A DNA stretch of 64,000 bases, taken from contig NZ_SSNZ01000008.1 of NCBI RefSeq assembly GCF_004801375.1, forward strand, positions 1 to 64,000. Reading direction: 5' to 3'. The stretch is from Flavobacterium supellecticarium (GTDB lineage Bacteria > Bacteroidota > Bacteroidia > Flavobacteriales > Flavobacteriaceae). The position numbers and the translations under genes are program-made. The first letter of the stretch is position 1. The number at the start of each line of letters is the position of its first letter. This document shows positions 34,948 through 43,052 of this stretch, piece after piece. The notes under the pieces were generated by a model. That model saw only the letters and a list, made by a program, of their open reading frames with translations. It made no database searches and was not told the DNA's origin.

Positions 34948-35391
34948 TTATTTTTTCTTTAAATAAAGATAATGATTATAATAGTCGATAATTCCTTTGC
35001 CTTTTAATAGGATATCTGCACCGATTATCCCGTGAACAGGTCTCGCTTTGTACTGTTGTAATGCGAGATTCACATGACTCATATCAAAAATGACCACTGA
35101 AAAATCATCCGTTTTCCAACGTGAAAGTTGTAATAAATTGCCTGAGGCCATTTGGGTATGCATACCGGTAGCGCCGGCACCGGAAGCTTTTGTTGGAGAA
35201 TCTTCCGCGGACAATAAAAAATGAGCAATGCTTTCAAAACCGATACAGCTATTAGAGGCGCCGGTATCTAAAATAAAATCACCGGAAACCCCGTTGATTT
35301 TCGCTTTGATCAACAAATGTTGTGTTTTTGATACTTTAAAAGGGATCTTGGTATAGCCGTTGTCTTTTAAAACGTCCTGTAAATTTTCCAT
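34948..35391 (-). CDS. Retropepsin-like aspartic protease (clan AA)
   Basis: The 147-residue protein has the catalytic motif ILDTGASNSCIG with Asp42-Thr43-Gly44 and a second conserved stretch HGIIGADILLKGKGIIDYY near the C-terminus. These are the two sequence marks of single-domain clan AA proteases, which act as dimers with one DTG per subunit. No signal peptide or membrane segment is seen, so it is probably cytoplasmic. The gene is divergent from tatD. The substrate is unknown. Confidence 0.85.
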   Translation of the reverse strand: MENLQDVLKDNGYTKIPFKVSKTQHLLIKAKINGVSGDFILDTGASNSCIGFESIAHFLLSAEDSPTKASGAGATGMHTQMASGNLLQLSRWKTDDFSVVIFDMSHVNLALQQYKARPVHGIIGADILLKGKGIIDYYNHYLYLKKK

Positions 35392-35425
35392 AAATCAAAT
35401 GTAGCTTAAAAAACGAACAACTTTG

Positions 35426-35433
35426 TACCTTTG
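35426..35433 (+). promoter_or_regulatory. Probable -7 element for the tatD gene
   Basis: TACCTTTG matches TAnnTTTG and lies 24 bp before the start codon in the 66-bp gap between divergent genes. The upstream box is not clear. Confidence 0.45.
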
Positions 35434-35457
35434 CAACTTTAAAAAGACAAGATTAGG

Positions 35458-36225
35458 ATGACTTTAACAGATACCCATACGCATTTATATTCGGAAGAAT
35501 TTGACCAGGATCGGGATGAGATGATTGCAAGAGCCATTGCAGCAGGTGTGACCCGTTTTTTTGTACCGTCGATCGATTCGACGTATACGGAAAAAATGTA
35601 TGCGTTGGAAAAAGCCTATCCGGGACATATCTATCTCATGATGGGTTTGCATCCGTGCTATGTAAAGGAAAATTACAAAGAAGAACTGGCGCATGTGGAA
35701 GCAGCATTGGCGCAACGGGAATTTAAAGCCATTGGAGAAATCGGGATCGATTTGTATTGGGACAAAACTACATTGGAGATTCAAAAAATAGCGTTCCGTC
35801 ACCAGATTCAACTGGCTAAAAAATACAAATTGCCTATTAATATTCATTGCCGTGAAGCGTTTGATGAAATTTTTGAAGTGCTCGAACTGGAAAAATCAGA
35901 CGAACTATTCGGTATTTTCCATTGCTTTAGCGGAACCTATGAACAGGCTTTACAGGCTATTTCTTATAATATGAAATTGGGAATCGGCGGTGTTGTAACC
36001 TTTAAAAACGGTAAAATTGACCAGTTTTTAAGCCAAATTGATCTAAAACATCTGGTATTGGAAACCGATTCACCTTATCTGGCACCGGTTCCCTATCGTG
36101 GAAAACGTAACGAAAGTGGTTATACCCGATTGGTGGCCGAAAAGCTGGCGGAACTCTACCAACTTCCGGTTGCCGAAATCGCCCGAATCACTACGGAGAA
36201 CTCTAAAGCAATTTTTGGGATTTAA
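35458..36225 (+). CDS. TatD-family metal-dependent hydrolase
   Basis: The 255-residue TIM-barrel protein has the metal ligands in order: TDTHTHLY (His7 and His9), the GEIGIDLYWD glutamate, NIHCREAF, FHCFSGTYEQA, and the final ETDSPYLAP aspartate. TatD proteins are cytoplasmic 3'-5' DNases or D-aminoacyl-tRNA deacylase-like hydrolases; the exact substrate cannot be told from sequence. It is followed after 63 bp by the acyltransferase gene. Confidence 0.93.
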   Translation: MTLTDTHTHLYSEEFDQDRDEMIARAIAAGVTRFFVPSIDSTYTEKMYALEKAYPGHIYLMMGLHPCYVKENYKEELAHVEAALAQREFKAIGEIGIDLYWDKTTLEIQKIAFRHQIQLAKKYKLPINIHCREAFDEIFEVLELEKSDELFGIFHCFSGTYEQALQAISYNMKLGIGGVVTFKNGKIDQFLSQIDLKHLVLETDSPYLAPVPYRGKRNESGYTRLVAEKLAELYQLPVAEIARITTENSKAIFGI

Positions 36226-36288
36226 CAAAGAATTTCCCTTCAATTAATAAAATTTTCGTTCATTTGTGGATTGTTAAATTTATAACTA

Positions 36289-37422
36289 ATGTCAAAATTT
36301 GATCATATACGCCAGTTTTATGATTCTGAAGTAAATGAAGCACTGCAAAGCATCATGCATCATCCGATGATGAAGGCTTTGATGAGCTTTACGTTTCCCG
36401 ATGTAGATGAAGCTGTATGGATGGAGCAATTAAAAAGGACACATTCTATCAGAGACTTTCAGGTAAATTTTATTTATCAGTCGGTGCAAAGAGTGTTGGA
36501 AAAAAGCTCCGATGGCTTAACTACTTCCGGTTTCGAGAAACTGGATCCGAATACGGCTTATCTGTTCATTTCGAACCATAGGGATATCATTCTGGATACT
36601 TCTTTATTGAATGTCAGCCTTTTTGATCATGGAATGATTATGACGGCCTCGGCAATTGGAGATAATCTGGTACAAAAGTCCTTTTTATTATCCCTTTCCA
36701 AATTAAATCGTAACTTTTTGGTACAACGCGGATTATCGCCAAGAGAATTACTGCAAAGTTCCAAGCTGATGTCGGAATTTATGTATCATTTGTTGACAAA
36801 AGAGAATCGTTCGGTATGGATTGCCCAGCGCGAAGGACGTACAAAAGACGGAAATGATGCAACACATCCCGGTGTGTTGAAAATGTTGGCAATGGCCTGT
36901 GAAGGAAAAGACGTAATTCCCTTTTTTAAGAAATTAAAAATAGTACCGGTATCAATTTCCTATGAATACGATCCTACGGATGCATTAAAAATGCCACAAT
37001 TAATGGCTGAAGCAAACGATGAGGTGTATATAAAAGAAAAAAACGAAGATTTTATAACGCTGATTAGCGGTATTATCGGACAGAAAAAGCGAATCCATAT
37101 CCATGTTGGTGACATATTGGATACGGAACTGGATAAGATTGGTGCCGAATTTGATAATTCCAACAAACAGATTCAGGCATTGGCACAGGTAATAGACGAT
37201 TCGATTCTGTCGACCTACAGATTGTGGCCAACCAATTTTATTGCCTACGATTTACTACATAAAACGGATCAGTTTTCGGATAAATACACACAAAAAGAGA
37301 AGCAACTTTTCGAACGAAGACTGGAAATGAAATTAGGTGCAGAAGTAAAGACGCTGCGTGATGGTTTCCTGGCAATGTATGCCAATCCGGTTATCAATAA
37401 AATGAAATACGAAAATGTCTAA
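36289..37422 (+). CDS. PlsC/PlsB-type acyltransferase
   Basis: The 377-residue product belongs to the glycerolphosphate acyltransferase superfamily. The catalytic block is SNHRDIILDTS (residues 95-105, His97 with acidic residues after it), and the substrate block is AQREGRTKDGND. Hydrophobic stretches in the middle could associate with the membrane. It probably acylates a glycerolipid or a related amphiphile; the acceptor cannot be fixed. It overlaps the asparaginase gene by 8 bp, so the two are co-translated, which may be simple gene packing. Confidence 0.82.
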   Translation: MSKFDHIRQFYDSEVNEALQSIMHHPMMKALMSFTFPDVDEAVWMEQLKRTHSIRDFQVNFIYQSVQRVLEKSSDGLTTSGFEKLDPNTAYLFISNHRDIILDTSLLNVSLFDHGMIMTASAIGDNLVQKSFLLSLSKLNRNFLVQRGLSPRELLQSSKLMSEFMYHLLTKENRSVWIAQREGRTKDGNDATHPGVLKMLAMACEGKDVIPFFKKLKIVPVSISYEYDPTDALKMPQLMAEANDEVYIKEKNEDFITLISGIIGQKKRIHIHVGDILDTELDKIGAEFDNSNKQIQALAQVIDDSILSTYRLWPTNFIAYDLLHKTDQFSDKYTQKEKQLFERRLEMKLGAEVKTLRDGFLAMYANPVINKMKYENV

Positions 37423-38443
37423 CCGACCGAACATTCTGTTAATCTATACAGGCGGTACCATTGGTATGGTAAAAGATGCCGAAACGGGTGCGCTTAAAGC
37501 CTTTGATTTTGACGAATTGTTATTACGCATTCCGGAATTAAAGCTGTTGGATTGCGATATTGCGACGTTTTCGTTTAAAGAACCGATCGATTCGTCTAAT
37601 ATGAACCCGCAAAAATGGGTGGCTATGGCGAATGCAATTGAAACAAACTACGATAAATTTGATGGTTTTGTAGTATTACACGGTTCGGACACGATGTCGT
37701 ATTCGGCTTCGGCATTGAGTTTTATGCTTGAAAACTTAGGTAAGCCAGTGGTGTTTACCGGTTCGCAATTGCCAATAGGGGATTTAAGAACCGATGCCAA
37801 AGAAAACCTGATTACTGCCATACAAATTGCGACCCTAAAAAATAAAAACAAACCGTTGATCACGGAAGTATGTTTGTATTTCGAATACAAATTATACCGT
37901 GGGAACCGGACAACCAAAATAAGCGCGGAACATTTCAATGCGTTTGCATCGCCCAATTATCCGGCCATTGCTGAATCGGGTGTGCATTTAAAAGTAAACG
38001 AAGAACTACTGTTCCATAAAAGCGGAACTAAAAAATTAAAAGTCAACACGGCTTTTGATGATCATGTGGTGATCATCAAAATGTTTCCGGGGATTAACGA
38101 AAGCGTATTACAGGCGGTTTTGCATATTCCAAATCTTAAAGGTGTCGTACTGGAAACTTACGGTTCTGGTAATGCACCAACGGAAGACTGGTTTATTGCA
38201 ACGCTGGAAAAAGCCATCGAAAAAGGACTTCATGTGGTCAATGTAACCCAATGTTCGGGTGGAAGTGTGAATATGGATAAATACGAAACCGGATTGGAGC
38301 TTAAAAAAATAGGCGTTATTTCGGGTCGGGATATCACTACCGAAGCCGCAATTGCCAAGCTGATGTACTTGTTGGGACAACAGGTTTCCCCGTCGGTTTT
38401 TAAAACCATATTTGAAACGGCAATCCGCGGCGAAATGAGCTAA
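37415..38443 (+). CDS. Type I (cytoplasmic) L-asparaginase
   Basis: The 342-residue enzyme hydrolyses asparagine to aspartate and ammonia. The two catalytic threonine regions are visible as YTGGTIGM (Thr15 nucleophile region) and LHGSDTMSYSAS (Ser91-Asp92-Thr93). TQCSGGSVNMDKY appears later in the binding domain. There is no signal peptide, which supports the cytoplasmic type. It starts inside the acyltransferase gene. The tRNA-Ser gene follows 65 bp downstream. Confidence 0.93.
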   Translation: MSNRPNILLIYTGGTIGMVKDAETGALKAFDFDELLLRIPELKLLDCDIATFSFKEPIDSSNMNPQKWVAMANAIETNYDKFDGFVVLHGSDTMSYSASALSFMLENLGKPVVFTGSQLPIGDLRTDAKENLITAIQIATLKNKNKPLITEVCLYFEYKLYRGNRTTKISAEHFNAFASPNYPAIAESGVHLKVNEELLFHKSGTKKLKVNTAFDDHVVIIKMFPGINESVLQAVLHIPNLKGVVLETYGSGNAPTEDWFIATLEKAIEKGLHVVNVTQCSGGSVNMDKYETGLELKKIGVISGRDITTEAAIAKLMYLLGQQVSPSVFKTIFETAIRGEMS

Positions 38444-38508
38444 AATTTTTTTTCGGAAAAGCATTGAAAAAACAAAATAAAAGTCGTTAATTCGCAGTCT
38501 GAAAATTT

Positions 38509-38596
38509 AGAGAGGTGGCCGAGTGGTCGAAGGCGCACGCCTGGAAAGTGTGTATACTCCAAAAGAGTATCGAGGGTTCGAATCCCTTCCTCTCTG
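38509..38596 (+). tRNA. tRNA-Ser (anticodon GGA)
   Basis: An 88-base class II tRNA folds fully by eye. Its acceptor stem is AGAGAGG with CCTCTCT and discriminator G at 38596. The anticodon stem CACGC/GTGTG carries loop CTGGAAA with anticodon GGA at 38543-38545. A long variable arm (TACTC/GAGTA) and a T stem with GTTCGAAT complete the fold. The D arm begins TGGCCGAG. The long variable arm confirms serine. CCA is not encoded. Confidence 0.96.
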
Positions 38597-38802
38597 CTGA
38601 ATGATGTAACACGCTGTAAGTCAATGATTTGCAGCGTGTTTTTTTGTTGTTCAAATTCTCTCGAACCTTTAAGCCAAGTAGTGACAATTGATTGACTGAT
38701 AGTAAATTAAATATTGTGCTTTTTTATTGCCTTTGTAAATTTAAATCTCATTTTGATTATCAATGCATAGATAAGTTTATGAAAGTAAATAATAAAAAAA
38801 AA

Positions 38803-38830
38803 TAAGCCTTTATAAGGTCATAAAGGCTTA
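38803..38830 (-). terminator. Terminator downstream of the NHL-repeat gene
   Basis: A 10-bp perfect stem (TAAGCCTTTA with TAAAGGCTTA) closes an 8-base loop. On the minus strand it is followed by a long T-rich run. It lies 245 bp past the stop of the minus-strand NHL gene, the only gene it can serve. Confidence 0.75.
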
Positions 38831-38897
38831 AAAAACTAACTATAATTTATAGAGATTAATAATAATCTTAATATTTACATCGTCAAGATTTAGTTAG

Positions 38898-39038
38898 ATG
38901 AATATATCTAATGTCCGTAAATTACTGTTAGACATTGAGCTAAATCCCATGCTCCGTGTATTTATTGAGCATCCACAAGTATTACAATCTTCTAAATTCA
39001 GTTATGAAGTTTCTGAAAAGCTTACCCAAATCATTTGA
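38898..39038 (+). CDS. Possible 46-residue small protein, leader-like
   Basis: An ATG-started frame of 46 codons encodes a helical acidic peptide: NVRKLLLDIELNPMLRVFIE, then HPQVLQSSKFSYEVSEKL. The pattern of a helix, N-P-x-L-R, a short F-x-x-x-P turn and V-L-x-x resembles Nif11-type leader peptides and small acidic helical proteins, but this is a visual likeness only. It is antisense to the 3' region of the NHL gene, in a 479-bp gap between tRNA-Ser and that gene. No good promoter is seen upstream. No processing enzyme is nearby. Confidence 0.35.
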   Translation: MNISNVRKLLLDIELNPMLRVFIEHPQVLQSSKFSYEVSEKLTQII

Positions 39039-39075
39039 AATACCGGTTTTATAATCAAAATGAATTGTATTTATT

Positions 39076-40764
39076 TTATTGTTTTATTATTTTAATTACC
39101 TCCCGAACGATCAGTTCTTCATCATATACTAAAGCCATGTAAATTCCAGGAGATAGTGATTGTAAGTTCAGTATATTGGTCTGTTTACGCGGAATTTGTA
39201 CCCGACCGTCCAGACTAAGAATTGCTATAGAAACCGGTTCTACTGCTATTACATTGAGTATGGATTGCGTCGGATTCGGAAACAACCGAACCTTTTTTAC
39301 TGCTTCATTTTCCCCTAAAGAGAGATTGGAATCGGCTATCGTAATGGTATAATCTCTGGTTTCACCGGAACCGAAATGAGTACAGGCATCATTATCTTCA
39401 ATTGTACTACCATAAGCACGGGAACGAAGTCTCATTTTGGTAGTTCCTAATAGAGCGTTAGTACTAACCGTAAAATTCTTGGTGTTTTGAGAACTCATAT
39501 TATTTACAAGCTGCGTATACTCATTCGCCTCAAAAATATTATTCCGATTGTAATCAATCCAAAGTCCGATGACAGCTTCTGATGATGTAAAAGTGTAAAA
39601 ACTATATTGCTGTCCGCGATTTAATGTGGTTGTGGTATTTCCTGACTGTGGGTATTCATGATAATATATTGTGGGCTCTTCATAAGTAGTATGCAGGAAA
39701 TTGGTTCCGTTGATTTTTAATTCCACAAAAGAAGGCTCTAAGCCACCACCAAGATTTTCCGTACAGATAGGTTGCTGTTGTGGAATGGCTTCAAATTTTT
39801 GTATTCTGTTATTTCCGAAGTCTGTTACATAAAGATCTCCGTTTTGTGCGACAAACATACCTCTTGGTAAATTCAACTGATTGGCAGCTAAACCGGATCC
39901 GTTTCCGCCGGCAATAACCGTACCTTCCGACTGACTTTCTGTCCATCGGCTAATCCGGTTATTTCCGTATTCGGCTATCAGTATTATTCCACCGTTCAGC
40001 ACATAAATGCCATTAGGAGTAAACGTTTGGTTATTACCGGAACCATCACCGTTTCCGCCGGCGACCGTTATGGCATCTGTTGCTCCCGACTGCCATTTCT
40101 GGATTCTGTTGTTACTGAAATCGGTTACATAAATAGCATTATCGTTATCGACATAGACAGTTCCGCTTAAATTAGGGTTGCCTAATTGATTCATTCCGGC
40201 ACCAAAACTTCCTCCGGCTACGACTGATCCTGTAGTATTGCCAATTCCCCATTTCAAAATACGACTGTTTCCGGAATCCATGATATAGAAATCATTTCCT
40301 TTTAGAAAGAATCCGCCTGGATAGCTCATTTGATTTTCAGCGCTGCCTATGCCATTATTCCCCACTAGAGTTGTTCCTGTAATTGCATCTGGTAACCATT
40401 GCTGAATTCGGGCATTAAAACTATCTAAAATATAAATTGTTCCGTCATTTTTAACCCATACTCCTGTGGGATAGTTTAGCTGATTACTGCCATCTCCCGC
40501 ACCATTTCCTCCGGCTACGGTTATTCCGGTTGTTGCTCCGGGTAACCATTTTTGGATTCTATGATTGGGAGCATCGGCTACATATATATTATTTTGTTCA
40601 TCTACAAAAACAGAGTAGGGCATCATAAGCTGGTTGGCATCCGAACCAGCTCCGTTTCCACCGGCTACGGTTATTCCCTGTGTGTTCCATTGTGGTTGGA
40701 CAGTATTTTGTCCCATTGCGATACTGCTAAAAAACAGCAGTAAAAAAATATAGTTGTTTTTCAT
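39076..40764 (-). CDS. Secreted NHL-repeat beta-propeller protein with T9SS tail
   Basis: The 562-residue protein has a signal peptide (MKNNYIFLLLFFSSIAMG). Residues 25-330 contain about six NHL repeats, each with the pattern GITVAGGNGAGSDANQL...P-x-x-x-V...I-Y-V-A-D...N-x-R-I-Q-K-W, which should form a six-blade propeller. A GEVED-type block follows (YSFYTFTSSEAVIGLWIDYN and RLRSRAYGST), as in many bacteroidete surface proteins. The C-terminal 80 residues form a type A sorting domain (VRLFPNPTQSILNV...VIKIIKQ). It is exported by T9SS. Its likely role is ligand binding or surface enzyme support, with no direct evidence. Confidence 0.88.
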   Translation of the reverse strand: MKNNYIFLLLFFSSIAMGQNTVQPQWNTQGITVAGGNGAGSDANQLMMPYSVFVDEQNNIYVADAPNHRIQKWLPGATTGITVAGGNGAGDGSNQLNYPTGVWVKNDGTIYILDSFNARIQQWLPDAITGTTLVGNNGIGSAENQMSYPGGFFLKGNDFYIMDSGNSRILKWGIGNTTGSVVAGGSFGAGMNQLGNPNLSGTVYVDNDNAIYVTDFSNNRIQKWQSGATDAITVAGGNGDGSGNNQTFTPNGIYVLNGGIILIAEYGNNRISRWTESQSEGTVIAGGNGSGLAANQLNLPRGMFVAQNGDLYVTDFGNNRIQKFEAIPQQQPICTENLGGGLEPSFVELKINGTNFLHTTYEEPTIYYHEYPQSGNTTTTLNRGQQYSFYTFTSSEAVIGLWIDYNRNNIFEANEYTQLVNNMSSQNTKNFTVSTNALLGTTKMRLRSRAYGSTIEDNDACTHFGSGETRDYTITIADSNLSLGENEAVKKVRLFPNPTQSILNVIAVEPVSIAILSLDGRVQIPRKQTNILNLQSLSPGIYMALVYDEELIVREVIKIIKQ

Positions 40765-40789
40765 TGGTTTTTTTAAGTTTGTAAGTAAA

Positions 40790-40823
40790 ATTATGGATTA
40801 TTGATATGATCATAATCCATAAT
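40790..40823. repeat. Inverted repeat before the NHL-repeat gene
   Basis: ATTATGGATTAT and its exact complement ATAATCCATAAT flank a 10-base centre. The site lies 25 bp upstream of the start codon of the NHL-repeat gene, where an operator or a 5' leader hairpin would act. Nothing else is seen in the 249-bp gap to 41014. Confidence 0.55.
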
Positions 40824-41013
40824 GGTTTTCAGGAATGCTAATAGCCTTTCTCTTTCCGCTTGTGATCCCAAATAAGAGTTTAAAGTCAATTACAGTGAAC
40901 CTACAGGGCTATTTTGCTTGATTTTGGGTTCTTATTCATTTGAAATTAATATTTTTTACTCCAACAGAATACTGGTAGATAGACTGCTTTTCTGAGAGGT
41001 GAATCCTGGTGTA

Positions 41014-41394
41014 TTAGAATTCAATAAAAATGGGAGGCTTTAGCAGAGAATAGCTAATAAGATGCGTATAGAAAGAATTGTCGTAGTTAAAGTGACTTTT
41101 TCGATTTTCCGCTTGAGTCCAATAACAGATTTTAAAATATTCGAGCTCTTTGTAAAACAAAATAATGCTCTCCAAAAGCGAGAGCTTTTTTTCCGGTAAT
41201 TGTTTTTCCGACCTGTCAGAAGCCTTAGCCAACTCTTTCATTAAGTGACATTTTCCGTTACAATGAACCGCTGGTTTGTCTTTATTGATACAAAGTTCTG
41301 TTACAATATACTGATAATTTACTGCGTACTCCAAAACTGGTAATACCGGCTTTAGCAGCATCCAAAAAGCAAATATGACAAGTATTTTTTTCAC
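41014..41394 (-). CDS. Small envelope protein with C-x9-C-x3-C motif (paralogue 1)
   Basis: I place the start at GTG 41394, not at the ATG 21 bp upstream, because residues then align one-to-one with the paralogue at 52712-53080, and because a TACTTTTG promoter box lies inside the longer frame. The 126-residue product has one N-terminal hydrophobic segment (residues 3-22, with WMLLKPVLPVLEY). Cys35, Cys45, Cys49 and His50 follow (LCINKDKPAVHCNGKCH), then a Lys/Glu-rich middle and a C-terminal KPP. Three cysteines with an adjacent histidine suggest metal binding, perhaps copper given the neighbours. I do not know a characterised member. It is the last gene of the island on this strand. Confidence 0.75.
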   Translation of the reverse strand: MKKILVIFAFWMLLKPVLPVLEYAVNYQYIVTELCINKDKPAVHCNGKCHLMKELAKASDRSEKQLPEKKLSLLESIILFYKELEYFKICYWTQAENRKSHFNYDNSFYTHLISYSLLKPPIFIEF

Positions 41395-41501
41395 GGCACA
41401 AAAGTAACGCTTCACAAAATAGTAGAACCTATTTGTTTTCGTGAATAGACCTCTTATAACCGAAAATATAAATATTCGGATTGATTTTCTAAATTAGAAC
41501 A

Positions 41502-41523
41502 ACCCGCCTGTTTCTAGGCGGGT
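41502..41523 (-). terminator. Terminator of the cytochrome operon
   Basis: ACCCGCCT (41502-41509) pairs with AGGCGGGT (41516-41523) over a 6-base loop. On the minus strand it follows the stop of the 54-residue gene by 8 bp and is succeeded by TGTTCTAATTT. This suggests that the cytochrome operon ends with that small gene. Confidence 0.65.
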
Positions 41524-41530
41524 ATTACTT

Positions 41531-41695
41531 TTAATACAGTCCCTTAATAAACTGATATTTTTTCTCTTTCGGGTTTTCCTGATTATTAAGCTCTTTGTCT
41601 TTAATAATCTGTAATGCCAGCATATTGATCTTTACAAGGTTTATCACCGCGAGAACAATAAATAAGGCGATCATGATTCCAAATACGGCTACCAT
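41531..41695 (-). CDS. 54-residue single-helix membrane protein at the end of the cytochrome operon
   Basis: A short frame from ATG 41695 starts 4 bp after the stop of the second cytochrome gene and ends just before a terminator. The product has one membrane helix (residues 1-22, MVAVFGIMIALFIVLAVINL) and a charged, lysine-rich tail that should lie in the cytoplasm. Position and size recall small helper subunits such as CydX of cytochrome bd or CcoQ of cbb3 oxidases, but there is no recognisable sequence match. Because it is directly coupled to the complex genes it is probably real. Confidence 0.65.
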   Translation of the reverse strand: MVAVFGIMIALFIVLAVINLVKINMLALQIIKDKELNNQENPKEKKYQFIKGLY

Positions 41696-41699
41696 AGTT

Positions 41700-43052
41700 T
41701 TATTTGTTTAATGTTAAAAGATACGTTGTCAAGTCATTCAAATCGGAATCAGCTATCTGTGGGAATGCCGGCATTTGGGCATAGTCCGGACGTTTTTTTC
41801 CGGGTTTACGAATCCAGTTTTTCAATCCGGCAACATTGTCTTTATAAATGGATTGCATTTCGGTTACCGGTGGTCCAACTAGCTTTTCCGTTGGTTTATG
41901 GCACGCAGCACAGTATTGATTGAATACTTTTTTACCTTTATCGGCTTTCGAAAGTGCTCCATTGGCTTCATTCGTCTGTGCTGTTTTACTCTTTGCGATA
42001 GCCTGTTTTTTAATTTCCTGAAATGCTGCTGTTTTGATTTTTACCAGTTCCTGGTGTTGTTTTAATGAATTCGCCCGGTATATCTGCCTTCCGGATCCCA
42101 TAAATAATACTGTTACGGTGAGCAGCAGGGCAATTTTATAAAAATTCCGGCTCATATTTTCCTGGGCTCCGGAAAGCGCTTTCCACATCATCCACATCGC
42201 CGGAAGTGCCATCGCAGCTCCGGTGAGAATTACTAAAATCAGATTCCATCCCATGCCTTTAGATGGTAATGTAAGCAATACTAAAGGACCGATCAGAAAC
42301 TGTGCAATCGAAGCAACCAAAGCCAGGGAATAGCCTTTGCGTTGAATATCGTAGCGGGTTAGCCTGTTAAAAATAGTTTCAAAAGGATAGTTCTTCCGAC
42401 TCATATACCAGAATAAAAATAATCCGGTAACCGACAGTGAAGCAAAAATAAAATGAAAATACCTCGGAAAGACATTCGGTAACAGCAAAGCATCCATAAA
42501 ACCTTTTACCATCGCCCATTTTTCGGGGAACAACATCAGATTGATATTGGTTAGAAAGATAAACGGAATAAATAAAAAGATTACCACCGCCAGTGCCAGA
42601 ATTGAAATATGAACGGCTTTGTTATTTTCTAGGGTTTTCCATGTATATTTATGAAGGTAGGTGAGTAGAAAAGCTATGGTTACCAATGGTATTACCGCAA
42701 TCCATACCAAACCGGTTAGCGCATTAGCCGAATAAAAGTATACGGTATATAATACATTAATACTTAAAAGCGGTGCGACTCCCAATACTACAGCAATACT
42801 CTTGTTTACAGTTGTCGTTTTGGCAATTTCGAGAGCCAGAATATCGTACTCTTTGTCTTTTAATCCTTTTATTTCGGTCCAAAGTGTTAATAGTGATCCG
42901 CCCAACATTAGGTTCACAAAAATAATATGGGCTAAAAATGAAATCACTAATAGTATAATCAGTAACCATTCCGGTAGCGGCAAGGGTAATGGGATATCTT
43001 TGGGTACCGGTATTGAACCGGATTGCAGGGCTATCAATAAGCTATTATTCAT
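41700..43052 (-). CDS. Haem-c-fused membrane cytochrome, subunit II of a bd-like complex
   Basis: The 450-residue protein has about eight or nine hydrophobic helices in residues 25-330, starting LPEWLLIILLVISFLAHIIF with a membrane histidine. A periplasmic linker and a class I cytochrome c domain follow, with CAACH at Cys381-Cys384-His385 and a likely distal Met427 in QMPAFP. The fold of the membrane part is not clearly CydB; it resembles the partner subunits found beside haem-c-fused CydA-like proteins. It starts 8 bp inside the end of subunit I. It should receive electrons from periplasmic or quinol donors and pass them through haem c to a membrane site. The reaction is inferred only. Confidence 0.7.
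   Translation of the reverse strand: MNNSLLIALQSGSIPVPKDIPLPLPLPEWLLIILLVISFLAHIIFVNLMLGGSLLTLWTEIKGLKDKEYDILALEIAKTTTVNKSIAVVLGVAPLLSINVLYTVYFYSANALTGLVWIAVIPLVTIAFLLTYLHKYTWKTLENNKAVHISILALAVVIFLFIPFIFLTNINLMLFPEKWAMVKGFMDALLLPNVFPRYFHFIFASLSVTGLFLFWYMSRKNYPFETIFNRLTRYDIQRKGYSLALVASIAQFLIGPLVLLTLPSKGMGWNLILVILTGAAMALPAMWMMWKALSGAQENMSRNFYKIALLLTVTVLFMGSGRQIYRANSLKQHQELVKIKTAAFQEIKKQAIAKSKTAQTNEANGALSKADKGKKVFNQYCAACHKPTEKLVGPPVTEMQSIYKDNVAGLKNWIRKPGKKRPDYAQMPAFPQIADSDLNDLTTYLLTLNK

Noticed and set aside
41395..41415. ATG start for cysteine-motif paralogue 1
   Set aside because: Contains a TACTTTTG promoter box and breaks the one-to-one alignment with paralogue 3, which fits the GTG at 41394.
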